Of a stretch of 64,000 nt of DNA, positions 35,876-47,512 are shown one piece after another; position 1 is the first letter of the stretch; every line of letters begins with the position of its first letter. Made by a program: the position numbers and the translations under genes. This DNA comes from Labia minor (taxonomy: Eukaryota > Arthropoda > Insecta > Dermaptera > Spongiphoridae). The notes under the pieces were generated by a model. It had not been told where the DNA came from. It saw only the letters and a program-made list of their open reading frames with translations, and did not search any database. The DNA lies in the NCBI GenBank assembly GCA_963082975.1, contig OY720350.1, positions 8,327,488 to 8,391,487 of the forward strand, given 5' to 3'.

Positions 35876-36639
35876 AATATTAATTTATATTAAAAATAAT
35901 TTCATTAATATTGTACAATTGTTCATAATTGATATTTTTCAATAGATAGTAGATTGGAAAAATTCCATGTTATGTTGCAGATAATAAAATTAAATGGTAC
36001 AATCGACAAATATCCGGGTCTAAATTCGAGTGTAATTCATAGAGAGAAAGTGAGAGCGGCAGTGGGTGTTAGTTAACCAGCAGATGGGATGGGAGCTAAT
36101 GAGAAACCGCATCTATCGATTTAGGTAGTGGAATTTTGTCATTAAATATTCCAGGGGCGTTAGATATAGGAGGCCAAGACAAGGGAGTTTGCCTTAATCA
36201 ACACTTCTAGTCACACTCCTCTCAACATGAATGGACAATTTATATCAATTATATAGAAGAGTATTTCCTAAACAAGAAACAACACTTGATTACAAAAATA
36301 GGACATGTTTCAATAAATGTTATATATTTTTATATTGAAAATTTAAAAAACAATCAATATATATAATTTCCGTTGTATGTATGTGATATCTGTAAGATTA
36401 TGAAGTTAGTTACAAATTGCCAAAATTAATAATAATTATTATTATTTTTAAATTTTGTTTTGTTAAATTAAATAAGTGTCAAATAAAAAAAAATTAAAGA
36501 AATTATTAAGACGATTTGAATATAAAGTTAATAATTTTATATTTAAACATTGAGTATTGCTGTGTAAGTGAAATGTTGTTTTAATATGTCCATCTAAGAA
36601 GAGTTTTATGCTGCCGGCAACATATGATGCTGGGAACGG
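35876..36639. other. Mixed intergenic DNA
   Basis: It is mostly AT-rich. About 36020-36230 is GC-richer and unassigned, with no convincing frame. Confidence 0.35.
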
Positions 36640-37290
36640 CTATAGTCCGGGAGATGAGAGTTGGTGCATGAGGGGTAGCGTCCAGGAGAGGCGGGGTTAC
36701 CCCCTCCGAGCAAGGGTGGCCAACTCGCGGCCCGCCGTAAACATTTTTGCGGCCCGCGAGATTCATCACACTTTTATATTCTGCGCCCTCATGAAACAAA
36801 TATCGCACTAATGAAATAAATATGATTTAATTTTTTTTATTTCGTTGTTTCTTTTTTTATTTTTAGTATTATATCTTTTACCCCTTGCCATGCTTTTCGG
36901 TTTTGAGTAGACCTCCTAAATTGATTGTGATTTTTTAAAACGATTTACCTTTTTTTAGAGACATATTGAAAACAGGTGGACCCCCAGAGGCCCCCAAATT
37001 TGTTATTCGTTATAGACCACTTTGGAGACCTATGGCCTAAAGTGATTTCCCCTCCACCAGTCTTCTACTTTCTCAAACGTTCCGGGTGATAAAAAAAGTA
37101 ATTTTTATTTATTTATTTATTTTTTTTGAATTAGACATCTCATTAGTTGAGATTCACCCACCTCTTACAATATTTATCGAGGTTAGGTTAGGTTAGGTTG
37201 GGTTTTGTACGAATGGTGGAGCAAACGCGAGAACTGCTTGGCCGAGGATGGGGTCGGCTCGTGCACCAACTCTCATCTCCCGGACTATAG
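36640..37290. mobile_element. DNA transposon with perfect 29-bp TIRs and nested hAT-like sequence
   Basis: Bases 36640-36668 (CTATAGTCCGGGAGATGAGA and on) and 37262-37290 are exact reverse complements over 29 bp. The interior is chimeric. A hAT-like edge, GGGTGGCCAACTCGCGGCCC, starts near 36713; a hAT-core-like CCTTTTTTTAGAGACATATTG lies near 36950. A short TTAGG-type run is at 37181-37204. No target duplication is visible and no transposase is present. The overlapping 67- and 75-codon frames in its left part (36581-36811) arise from this GC-rich repeat and are not genes. Confidence 0.7.
37181..37204 (+). repeat. Short TTAGG telomere-like run
   Basis: GGTTAGGTTAGGTTAGGTTG is about four units of the arthropod telomeric pentamer, the last degenerate. 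It lies inside the 36640-37290 transposon, so it is part of an element and not a telomere. Confidence 0.75.
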
Positions 37291-38291
37291 TTAATAATTA
37301 AAAAAGCAAATAATAAAATTAATTATTATTAAAACAATTTATCAAAGTACGATTATTTTTGATTTTGATTTTTTTCAATTTTTTCATCATTTCGATTGGA
37401 TAGAAAAATAACAGTAATCAATTCTTTTATATATATATCCAAGGACAAGTAGTCTTTGCAATTACTCTCTATCTATTATATTTTCGATTGAGAAAGAATT
37501 AAAAAAAAATTGAATTAGAATGAAATTTATATATATATATATATTAATAATGATGAAGGAGAATTAAAATAAATGAAAGGAAGCATTAAAAGGAAAAGTA
37601 ATTAAGGTGAGAAGTTTTTCATCAATGATCTATTTTAAATCAAAATAAACGAGTAGATCATTTCCCAGAGAAACGCTGTAACGTATCATTAGTCCTCCTG
37701 CTGCTCTTCTGAGTAATGCTAAACGAAACTCTCATCAGGATATCAATTCAACGTCGGAAAAAGAAACGAAACAATCCAAATGGTTTCTTCCTTGATATAT
37801 CTTTTCACCATGTATTTTATTTTATTTATTTATTTTTTTAAGTAAGTGTTACAAGAAAATAATTTTTCACTTTTAATTAGAACTAAAAAAAAATTATAAA
37901 TTTAATTATTTAGTTAAATTATTTTAAAAACCAAATCATTTAGCAAAATAAAATTATTAATTAGAAATGATGTTTGTATTGAACACAAAAAAGTGGATGT
38001 TCTTCATTAATCCTTTAACCATGAATATATGTAATAACCATCAAAATAAGGATTAGTGTAATAGCAATTATGATTATTATGACTAAAATAAGGAGTGCAA
38101 GCTGTGGGATTTATGAAAGGTACAGGCTTATAAAACTTATCAAGTTAGAAGTAAATTGGTATAAAGAAGATAATAAAATTATAATGTTTAGATTAGCTTT
38201 TTTAATTGCCTTGGAAGAAATATTAAGTGATGAGGGATACTCAAATGATGTCATAATAATTTGAAACTTTATGTTGTAAATTTATAATAAA
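37291..38291. other. AT-rich intergenic DNA
   Basis: (AT)n lies at about 37530-37545. A 64-codon plus frame at 38070-38264 has no recognisable domain and is not called. Confidence 0.4.
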
Positions 38292-38727
38292 AGCTGGAGT
38301 GTCTCCACTCGACTATCTCGCATATTTGAATTGGATTAAATAACATATATTATATTAAAATTAAATTTAATTAAATTATTTATAAAATTTATTAAATCCA
38401 CGCATGTTTGGCTTTTTGTTGATGGCACCACGTCACGTGTTGGCGCGTGAGATTTGCAGTGTTAAAAAATTAATTCCGGTACTTTCAACGATTCAATCAA
38501 GCTGAAATTCTATATATAGCAGTTTTATACAATTTTTAATCATGAGAAAAACTATCAAACATATATCTTTATTTTTACTTTCCCTTTAGAGGAAAAAAAA
38601 TTAAAACGTTGTACGTAATGACCCTCTTCCGGTTGAGCTACATTTCTCAAAAGTTGATAGAAAACTACGAATTTTGAATAATTCCCGTATACCAAATTTC
38701 ATTTTCGTGATCGCAAGATAGTAAAAA
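38292..38727 (+). repeat. Repeat A, copy 6 (3' internal deletion)
   Basis: The left half is intact (AGCTGGAGTGTCTCCACTCG to ACCAAATTTCAT). It then jumps directly to TTTTCGTGATCGCAAGATAG at the 3' end, losing the TCTAGCTCAAACCG module, the CA tract and half of the terminal hairpin. Confidence 0.88.
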
Positions 38728-39543
38728 TTTGAAATGAATATTGATTCTTTGCTTTCATTTTTATTTTATCTAGAATTTTTTTTTTTTTATTTACAAATTT
38801 AAATTATTGAGTGCTTTTTGCTAATCTTTATATATAATATATTTTTACTTATATGAATTTATTTAATTAATTTAATTATTACTATTTTAAATAAAGATTT
38901 TATTCGGTTTTTTAATGTTAAGGAAAAGAAAAAGAAGAATGAAATCTAAAGTGAAGAATTGCAGTAAGTGAAATCATCATTGTAATGCCATTCATATTTC
39001 AAGGACATATACTAAGTCATTAATTAGTCGTTTCCTATTCTCACATGAAAATTAATCAATGATAATACAGATGAATGATTTCAGATGGGTAAATAACAAA
39101 AAAAAAATAAATAAAAACTATTTTAAATTTTATAAATTCTTTTAAACTTTGGAATAAATGTATTATTTTGTGTATATTATATTATAAAAAAATGCACATT
39201 ATAATGATATGGTTAAGTTAGAAAAATGATTGATTAAATAAATTTCAAATTTATTTTTTGATAACTAGTGGTCTGTCATTTAGTAGCTATGAAGAGAAAT
39301 GTCTTTTTCAAAGTAGGAAATGGCTATCCTCTATTGTTTATTCGCCACGCTTACAACTCATTCCATTGTCCGTGAAGCAAAGGGCACCAGCAAGCTCACT
39401 AGTCACTCACTACACGTGAAAATAATATTTGTGGTAGAGCATTTTTGCATTGCTTCAATCAAACTAATCAAAATTAGAAAATTATGTATTCTAAATCGGA
39501 GAGTGCTTTAAATCCAGATAGTAATTACCTTCTATTACAAGAG
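38728..39543. other. AT-rich intergenic DNA
   Basis: No supported gene. A GC-richer patch at about 39320-39420 is unassigned. Confidence 0.4.
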
Positions 39544-39866
39544 CAGGTCAATATGTCCGTGACTTTTTGAATTTCCCTTCACTTAAATGAAATGGCTACA
39601 CTGCTCCTGTCAGCAGGCAACTATCAGCTGACTCCTGTCGATATTTGAACCAGCTTTTTGTTTGACATCTATTAATAGCAATTTATTTGGCATTGTTTAA
39701 CCGCAATATGGTCGAGATATTACGCCGTTTCATAACCGTGGATGAAACGTAGATCCACAACAACACACCGGAGATCAAAGAGTAGTCAAAACAGGGGTTT
39801 TTTTGGGGTGAATCGACACGAAAGATGTCCTCGATAAATCTTATTATTTGAAAGGAATAAAAAATT
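39544..39866 (+). pseudogene. mariner relic truncated by repeat A
   Basis: A GTCCGTGACTTTTTGAATTT end-like sequence and a 5'UTR-like stretch lie at about 39550-39680. After them, EILRRFITVDET, a stop, then IHNNTPEIKE (39711-39776) match the mariner segment containing the first catalytic Asp (in TVDET). The N-terminal helix-turn-helix coding region is deleted between UTR and this segment. The sequence is cut off at 39866 by repeat A copy 7, which therefore inserted later. Confidence 0.7.
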
Positions 39867-40488
39867 AGCTGGAGTGTCTCCACTCGACTATCTCGCAATT
39901 TGAATTGGATTAAATAACATAATATATTATTTTTAAATTAAATTTAATTAATTATAAATTATAAATAATAAATATTAAACCAGCGCATGTTTGGCTTTTT
40001 GTTGATGGCACCATGGCACGTGTTGGCGCGTGAGATATGCAGTGTTAAAAAATTAATTCTGGTACTTTCAGCAATTCAATCAAGCTGAAATTCTATATAT
40101 AGCAGTTTTATACAATTATTAATCATGTGAAAAATTATCAAACATATATTTTTATTTTTACGGTCACTTTAGAGGAAAAAAAATCAAAACGTTGTAGGTA
40201 ATGACCCTCTTCCGGTTGACCTACATTTCTCAAAAGTTGATAGAAAACTATGAATTTTGAATAATGTCCATGTACCAAATTTCATCATTCTAGCTCAAAC
40301 CGTTTTTGCTTAATCTTGCCTACATACATACACACACACATACACACACACATACACACACACACACAGACATTTTTCTCAACCTTAGTGAAAATGATTC
40401 AGGAACCTTCAAAACGTATAAAAACATCAAAATCTCAACATCGAAAATTTTCGTGATCGCAATACTATCTCTGGCGAGATAGTAAAAA
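39867..40488 (+). repeat. Repeat A, copy 7 (full length), in a mariner relic
   Basis: AGCTGGAGTGTCTCCACTCG at the left and ACTATCTCTGGCGAGATAGT at the right. AAAAATT occurs on both sides, which may be a short target duplication. The E-box block is mutated to CATGGCACGTGTTGGCGCGTG. The CA tract (40327-40369) is the longest in the family. Confidence 0.92.
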
Positions 40489-41156
40489 TTGGAGAAACTT
40501 TGGACAAAAAAGACTACTTTGAAAAATAAAATAACTTTTATATTCAAAAGCCTGTGTTTCAATCTGAAAGTCAAGGACTTATTGATCTGCTCTCGTATAT
40601 AAGTTGATTTGTATTAGATGAAGAAAAGTAGCTTACTCTAATATCTTCTTTAATCGATTCATAATGAAAGTAAAAAGCGCCTAGATAATGTAAAATTATA
40701 CTCTGGTGAAGGATTAATAAGTAGTTTAAAAAAAAAAAAATAATATATATGTGGTAAGAAAATTGCAATTTTAGAAAAATAGCATTTGCCTAGACAAATA
40801 GCTTCAACTATTATTTCATTGCAATTTGACTAGGAAAATAGCATTTGACTAAATCTTTTTTGAGCAAATAGCTTTAACCTTTGCAATGACCTTTTACATT
40901 TGCTCACACCTAATTTACAATTGAATTTAAGAGTTCAAAAATTAAAACTTAGCAAGTATATAAAAAAAGTTGGGAAGAATATTGACGGAATTTCAAAATA
41001 GATTTCAAGACTTAAAAAATTTTAAATCGGCTATTGATTTTTTTTTTTGAATCCATTTGAAATTAACATAATTCAAAGTGAGTTTTATATTTCCAATATA
41101 ATTATGACCTAAAAAAGAATTAGAATTAAGAAGATCGAGCTTTAGAATTAAAATAA
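40489..41156. other. AT-rich DNA with a recurring AAATAGC motif
   Basis: At about 40775-40880 the word (A)AATAGCATTTG / CAAATAGCTT recurs five times at irregular spacing. No gene is seen. Confidence 0.45.
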
Positions 41157-41158
41157 TA

Positions 41159-41998
41159 GGTGATCTAAAAAGTATTTTGTGAATTTTGCAAATAGATGGT
41201 ATTAGTGGCCCAGCATCGCGCCGTTAACCACAAAACTGTTCGTATCAATGTTATGCGCGTTTGACAGGCAACGTGTCACGCTACATTTCATGTGTTGACA
41301 GTGTTTGTTAAGCATTGTTTTGTTACAAAATTTACAAACGTTTGAAAATAAGTGAAATTTCTGAAGAAATCTGAATTGTGATGCTTTTACACTATATAAA
41401 GGTTACAATGCATCAAAAACATGCAGATAATATATGTGTGTGCCATTTACGGTGAGGATGCTGTTAGTGATCGTAACGTGCGTAATTGGTTTGAACTTAG
41501 TGGAAATTTAGATGTGAAAAATTTGCCTCGCTCCGGCCGGCCTCTCAGTGTAAAAACTAACCAAATTTTGAACATGAATAAGATAGGCATGTAAGCCCGC
41601 TGAGGCCTTGAGCCTCATCCAGTTTGAAATCATTTGGAAAGGGGTTGCCAATTAAATAATCGGTCAGAAAAGGTGTTGTATTGCACACAAATCTTTGATA
41701 ACCCTGCAAAAATTGACAGAGCTGGGCTTGATGCATCTACCATATTACCCGGACATTGCACCGTCTAACCACCATTTGTTTCAGTCTCTGTGAAACTCTC
41801 TTGATAGAAATAAATTGCCCAATAAAAGTGCAACAGAAGTTCTACAATGATAGAATTATGAAGCTTCCCGAAAAATGGCAAAAGATCATTGATAATAATG
41901 AAGAATATGTACTTAAATAAAATTGATTTTCAATAAAGAAAAATTAAATTCAAAAAAGATATAAAAAAAAAAATCGGAAAATACTTTTTAAATAACCC
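41159..41998 (+). pseudogene. mariner element, degenerate but with both ends
   Basis: The left end GGTGATCTAAAAAGTATTTT follows TA. The right end, reverse-complemented, reads GGGTTATTTAAAAAGTATTTT. Between them are a helix-turn-helix segment (VSDRNVRNWFEL), the linker NLPRSGRPLSVKT near 41523-41562, and later LGLMHLPYYPDIAPSNHHLF (about 41724-41781). The last is the mariner YSPDLAPSDYHLF motif, whose catalytic third Asp is Asn here. The C-terminus reads LPEKWQKIIDNNEEYVLK with a stop near 41920. The middle, with the first two catalytic residues, is deleted, and several stops and shifts occur. The element is inactive. Confidence 0.8.
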
Positions 41999-41999
41999 T

Positions 42000-43432
42000 T
42001 TATAAGTTCAAGCCGATTACTAAATTTTGAACATTCGTACCAAAATCGAAATAGGTATCTTGAATTAAAAAAAGCCTGTTAGTTGAATTATTTCAATATT
42101 CGGAACATTAAATCAATAAATTCCACTTTAACATTCGTGAAACATAAACACCGATCAGCATTAACTATTACTAAGTGCTCTCACTAATTATTCACCAAAT
42201 TTTAAAGAATTATCATGAGAAATAAAATAAAGGTGTTATATTTTTATTATTTAAATTTAATATCCATATTTTGAAGTTTTTTTTTATGTTTTATATATGT
42301 TTTCAATAAATAAATTGTAATTATTGTAAAAAAAAAAAAAAAATTTAATATCATTTTTGCATACTAATTGTGGCTTACGAAAAATTTGAAATTTTGAAAA
42401 ATGGCTCGGACTGTCAAGGATCTTGGGCACTCCTGTTATACAACAAATTATACAACTATTTTTAAAAATTTTATGAATAATTTGTCATTTTAATAGAGCC
42501 GAAAATTTTCAAAATGGCTTCCTCAAAACTAATCAAGTATCTTACTTTAATTTTAGTATTGTAAATATGTTAATAGTCTTAATTAATACAAAATGAAAAA
42601 AAAAAATTATAAATATGTTATTAAGAATGTAGAAAGAGGGAAAAAAAATTGAAAAATAATAATTTTTATATAATAAAAAAATTATTTCAATATAACAACA
42701 TTAAATTGAAACTATTAAGAATTAATAATAAATCATAAATCTTATAATAAATTAATATTATATAGTAATTTAGTGAAATGGTACTAGTTGCAAGTTAATA
42801 AATTAATAAATATCTCTAAATATCTCAAAAAATTAATTCAATGTAATACTTACAAATGAAGACAAATAAAAGTAAATAATTAATTAATCATTGATATATG
42901 ATATTTTCTTACCTGAAACAAAAAGAAAAATATTTATTAGCAAATGAAGAAAGAATTATAATTATATAATATTTTATATTTATATATATATATATATATA
43001 TTTATATTTATTACAAGTGGGAAATGGAATCGAGGTTAGATTATCATTCAACTGTCCTCAAAAATCAGCAAAGCATACGAAGCCAATAAAAAAAAAGAAT
43101 AAACAAAGAGTTCATTAGGAAAATCTTAAAATAAATATACCAAGAATCATTTTCACTTTTAAGAAAAAAAAAGAAATTTTAATGACTTTTTTATTAGAAT
43201 CTGTCATACTTATTTGTTTTTTGTTTTTATTATTATTTTTTTTTATTTAGGTATTTGTAATTTCCTGGTCCGAATCGAAATAGTGTTTCAGTCAAAGTTG
43301 TAAGGAACATTTTTACAAGACTGGAAAGTAAATTACTATCTCAATAAATAAATCATGTTTTTCCTTATTTTATTTAAATAGAAGAAAAAATACAAAATGA
43401 AATTTTTAATAAAAAAAAAAAAAATAAATTAT
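42000..43432. other. AT-rich intergenic DNA
   Basis: No supported gene. Poly-A runs and (AT)n at about 42980-43002. Confidence 0.45.
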
Positions 43433-43433
43433 A

Positions 43434-43875
43434 GAGGCTGGGGTGAAAAGATTCCGGCCTGACCAAGAAAAACGTTTTTCACCTTTTTGCTTTATTTTTC
43501 GACATTCAAGATAGCTGAGACCTGTACGATGTCAGCTGAACGTGTGCGAAATATTTTGCACAACCATTTGAACATAGAAAAGCTGTGTGCAACATGGGTG
43601 CCGCGTTTGCTAACGTTACACCAAAAACTGCTTCGAAATACCATTTCTACCGACAATTTGGCGCTGTAGGCGTAATCCAAACGAATTTTTGCGTTGATTC
43701 ATAACTGTTGATGAGACTTAAATTAAATTAAATTTAATCAATTAATTAATTAATTAAATTAATTAGAACACCCTTATGAGAATTGTATCAGTGTTATTAT
43801 GTTGAAAAATATAGAAAAAAAAATTTAAAAACATCGTTTTTTTGGTCAGGCCGGAAACAATTCACTCCACTCTCG
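43434..43875 (+). mobile_element. Deletion-derived mariner MITE, copy 3
   Basis: It is opposite in orientation to copies 1 and 2. GAGGCTGGGGTGAAAAGATTCCGG at the left and TTCACTCCACTCTCG at the right are flanked by TA. The plus frame from 43487 reads SAERVRNILHNHLN and WVPRLLTLHQK, the mariner region between the second helix-turn-helix and the catalytic domain. The same internal deletion as copies 1 and 2 follows. Confidence 0.85.
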
Positions 43876-44570
43876 TAACTAGAGAATATATATTTGTTTT
43901 TTCTTCTTCTCTAACATCATTACTTTTCCAAATTCAACGATACTGATAAATTTAAATTCGTTAAATCACTAAATAAAAAAATTCATATTTATGATGCAAT
44001 GAACGATGTCGAGTAATCAATGCAACTTTCAGAACAATGTACAAAGACAGAACAATAACTATAATTCAACTTTATGATTTGAAATTAAGTGTCAGGGAAT
44101 CTAGACACAAGAGGAAATTTACAATTTGTTACGTAGCTAAAGCATAAGTTACATGTAATTTTATTTTTAAACATTAAAAAAAAATATAGAAATTGTCAAA
44201 TATTCACGTTATGAAAAAAATCATTCATGTATAAATCAATCCTGAAATCTTTCAATGTAGTAGCCAAAATCGGTCAAATTGATCTTTTTCCACGTATATT
44301 TAATTTAATTCTCATGAACATTTTGAAAATCAATTTAAGTAAATAAAATAATCGTACAATGATTAAAACAAGATATTTTTATTTATCTAAGAAAAGGTAT
44401 TAGGAGATGTTGAGAATTATAAGGATGTCCACCGTTCAATGACCGAAGATTGACGTATAATTATAATTAAAAAAAAACTTGCACTATTTCGTAATATTAG
44501 ATAATAATTTTATTATATTTTATGAAAAAAAAAAATAAACGATAGTATGAGGAAAATTAAAGAAAAATCA
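43876..44570. other. AT-rich intergenic DNA
   Basis: Nothing recognised. Confidence 0.4.
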
Positions 44571-44824
44571 TTGTAAATAAGTTGACCTGTGGCCAGGTCC
44601 GAACCGACCGACGGTTTGAAATAAATTAATTTCCAGCTACAGAAAGAATTTCAAATAATTTTAATATATCTATTAATGTAATAAAAAACAGATATGAGTA
44701 TAACATAAATAATAAATATAAACATTTTTAATTTTATTTTATTTATAATATATATGTAAGACCAGGCTGTGACGTCATGAATGGCTGGATGACGTCATAT
44801 AATTTTAAATCAAGAAAAAACTAA
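44571..44824 (+). repeat. Repeat B, copy 2 (5' part)
   Basis: It starts AAATAAGTTGACCTGTGGCC and ends AAGAAAAAACTAAT. TGACGTCA occurs at 44770-44777 and 44790-44797. A few extra bases (AATAATAAATATAAAC) sit in the AT-rich middle. The 3' half is missing. Confidence 0.88.
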
Positions 44825-45312
44825 TATATTTTATGAATAAATTGAGTTCTTTAATTTTACTTTATTTATTATATTAATATTAAACTAAAGATTTTTAGGG
44901 GGAAGCAAGCCAGTGTAGCCAATTATATTTGGCGGGAATTCAAATGATGATTCTAAACAAATGAAAAGTGTTGAAATATAATCATTTTGATTATTATTTT
45001 GATATTAATTAATAGGTCTTAGATTAGGTATCAGTCGTCACTCGTCACTTGACGCTCGGACAGTGCAGTCGCTTGATAACGATTGCAGAAGTGGCAATCG
45101 AAACGTTGTGTATTTTTTGTATTTTTTTGAATAAATTTACAAAAACAAATATCAATATGTGGTTTTATTTATAAAATTCCCTTATAAATAAAAACAGCCA
45201 CCAAAGCTTTAATAATTTAAAAATCATTGGTTTAAGAAACAAAAGAAGAATTCTAGTTGTAAAGTGACTGAATAAAGACAAAATATCGAAAGAATGCATA
45301 TAGAATAATTAC
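44825..45312. repeat. Possible retroelement 3'UTR-like block
   Basis: At 45080-45100 CGATTGC-AGAAGTG-GCAATCG forms a hairpin followed by AAACGTTGTG and, further on, an AATAAA signal (45130). Hairpin plus GAAACGT is common in 3' regions of some arthropod LINE and Penelope-like elements. No reverse transcriptase is seen nearby, so this is a weak assignment. The rest is AT-rich. Confidence 0.25.
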
Positions 45313-45342
45313 CGACCGACGATAGTAAGGGAGGTATTGTTT
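45313..45342 (-). repeat. Repeat B, terminal scrap
   Basis: ACCGACCGACGATAGTAAGG and the following GAGGTATTGTTTT are the reverse complement of the 3' end of repeat B at 51960-51991. Confidence 0.7.
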
Positions 45343-45596
45343 TTATATTAAAAAAAGTGGGTGTGTAAACATTGATTTGTCTACATTATCGATTCCCCTG
45401 ATATATCTAAATAGATACAATATATAAATAAAAGAGCGTAACTATGAACGTTGACAGTGTCGAAGGTCATCAGAATTTTCACTAACACGACAAGTCATCA
45501 GTCAATGACACTTTGTTAAAATGTTTTTAACCCAAAAGTATTTAAAATATTCCTTGAAATATATACATATATATGTGTATTTCCATTTATATAGAT

Positions 45597-46074
45597 CAGT
45601 GTTTCCCTACCTTTTTTATGCCATGCCCCATCTAATCCCTTCTAAAATTCTTATGCCCCCCCCCCCCTATGTGACATATACATAATTTTTAATTTTTAAA
45701 AAATTGACTTGTTCAATTAATAAACTTAAATGATAGGTTTTAAGAAGAAATCACTAGGAAATTGTTTACGAAAGTAAGTAAATTTTCAAAACATGTAGTG
45801 GAAAAACTAAAATTAAAATTCGAAAAAAATTTTCTATAATAATTTAATATTTTAATTTATTGAGATCCTTGCGTTTGATGCTTGCTGTACAGAGATTTTA
45901 TATTAGGTTTCAATTTGATTAGCTTCAGTCTCAAGTTTCCCAGTTTTGTTATATCCAGATGATTTCTTTTTTATTTACCTGTAAATCATTTACAGCACTT
46001 ATTTAAATGGCCCAATCGAATCCAGTTTTAAATTGCCCCCCATTACAATTGCCCACGTTGGGAAGGAATCACTG
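45597..46074. mobile_element. hAT-like MITE with TGCCCC ends
   Basis: The left end CAGTGTTTCCCTACCTTTTT and right end GTTGGGAAGGAATCACTG are imperfect inverted repeats. Subterminal GCCCC motifs lie on both sides, including a run of 12 C at 45656-45667. No exact 8-bp duplication is seen. The interior is AT-rich with no transposase. Confidence 0.65.
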
Positions 46075-46144
46075 ACCTATAATATACATATGTAACATGT
46101 CACTCAATAATTTTCCAGTCTGACACAAAACATTGTAGATAGAC

Positions 46145-46357
46145 CAGTGATTCTAAATTTTTTACCGCGGCACACTTTTAACGGTTTAAAAATTTGGCGG
46201 CACACAAAGAAAAAGATAAGTATAAAAGTTGACCATTTTGAAAAAAAGTGGTCCGAAAAACGGTTTACCTTTTTTTACAAACCAAATTGAAAAAATTTAG
46301 AAAATAAAAAGTTTAAGAGCCTCGTAATCTCGCGGCACAGTGGTTGAGAATCACTAC
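46145..46357 (-). mobile_element. hAT-like MITE of the GTGCCGCGG subfamily
   Basis: CAGTGATTCTAAATTTTTTA...CCGCGGCACAC on the left, GGCACAGTGGTTGAGAATCACT on the right. It is in reverse orientation to the copies at 6093 and 61651, with the shared ACCATATTGAAAA-type core. It directly abuts a mariner relic. Confidence 0.75.
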
Positions 46358-46359
46358 CC

Positions 46360-46700
46360 ACGATACGTAGTACTAATACCTTTAAACACTAAGTGTCAAA
46401 ATTTCATGACATTCAGATCGTCAGATCTTTTTAGAGACCCCATTTTTGTAATTTTCCAGACAATGAATAAAAAAGAATTTCATATAATGATTAAACACTG
46501 TTTTTAATGGGCAGGAGGGCAAAAAGAAATACTGTTAGAAACAAACAGTGGATTGATAAGCATTTTCTAGGCTCTGCATTAACTATTGACTGGTATGTTG
46601 AAGTCAAACGCAGTCGTACAAGCATTGATGATGCTGAACGCTGCGGATGTCCAAAATAATATTGCAATTACTGTTATTCCTTACAATTAGTCAAAAATTG
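46360..46700 (+). pseudogene. mariner transposase N-terminal relic
   Basis: A frame of about 50 codons (46507-46659) reads KQWIDKHFLGSALTIDWYVE and then RSRTSIDDAERCGCPK before a stop. This corresponds to the first helix-turn-helix and the DAERSGRP-like linker of mariner transposases. Just upstream, in another frame, MNKKEFHIMIKHCFL is the expected N-terminus, so one frameshift separates them. Nothing after the linker is recognisable, and the catalytic domain is gone. Confidence 0.75.
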
Positions 46701-47206
46701 GGCATGTTTAAGTAGCTCGAAGCCTAAACGCATATTTTAATAATAATAGTTATATTATATAATAATAATTAAAGAATAAAAAAGAAAAGTTTTTAGTGAT
46801 GTGTTACATAAAAATACAAAGAATAATTTCAAGTTTGATTAAACCTAAAATTCTCAATAACATTTTATAATATTATATATTAAAATTTAATATACTTATA
46901 CATAGGTATATTTATTTATTTTTAATATAAGAATGTAATTTGTTCCTATAATTTGAAATCGTGCCTATTTATTGCTGTTTAAATTTATTCATTTATTTTT
47001 TTATAATAAGTAATATTATTTCATTGATAATATAGTTAGCTATATTTATAAGAAATGAATGGTACGAATCTATCAATATTTTATATTTGATAAATTACAT
47101 ATTAATTTAATAAATTCCAATAGAAACGAAAAAATCAATGATATAATATATATCATATGTCCATTCATGGCCATTAAATTTATTCCATGCTATTTGTTAC
47201 AATCCC

Positions 47207-47238
<32 letters not shown>

Positions 47239-47512
47239 AAAGTGACAGGATATCCGGTTTATTGCCAAATTAATGTTTTGCACACCTCAAATACATTTCT
47301 TTTATGTATAGTAATCGGATATTGAAATAGCAGATTTTTTCCAAATTTATTTATTATTATTAAATCAATATGATCAAAATAATACTTAATAATATTAATA
47401 ACTATGTGTTTTAATTGATTAATAATAGATCTACTATAATATTTTAATGTAATCTTCAAAATTACTTTAGTAATAACTTAAAAAAGTTAATCAATACATA
47501 CATATATATGAG
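46701..47512. other. AT-rich intergenic DNA
   Basis: (TA)n at about 47209-47232. The 88-codon plus frame at 47059-47325 runs through this tract and is judged a chance ORF. Confidence 0.45.

Noticed and set aside
36581-36811. Overlapping 75- and 67-codon frames on both strands
   Set aside because: They lie in the GC-rich ends of a transposon with perfect TIRs and show no protein signature.
37181-37204. TTAGG run as a telomere
   Set aside because: There are only about four units, inside a transposon and flanked by ordinary interspersed DNA on both sides.
40320-40574. 84-codon minus frame ending in a (CV)n repeat
   Set aside because: It is repeat A sequence with its CA microsatellite read in reverse.
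40775-40880. Regularly repeated AAATAGC motif as a binding array
   Set aside because: The copies are irregular in spacing and sequence, so it looks like chance or decayed tandem repeats in AT-rich DNA.
47059-47325. 88-codon plus frame
   Set aside because: It runs through an AT dinucleotide tract, has AT-driven Ile/Tyr/Asn composition and no domain.
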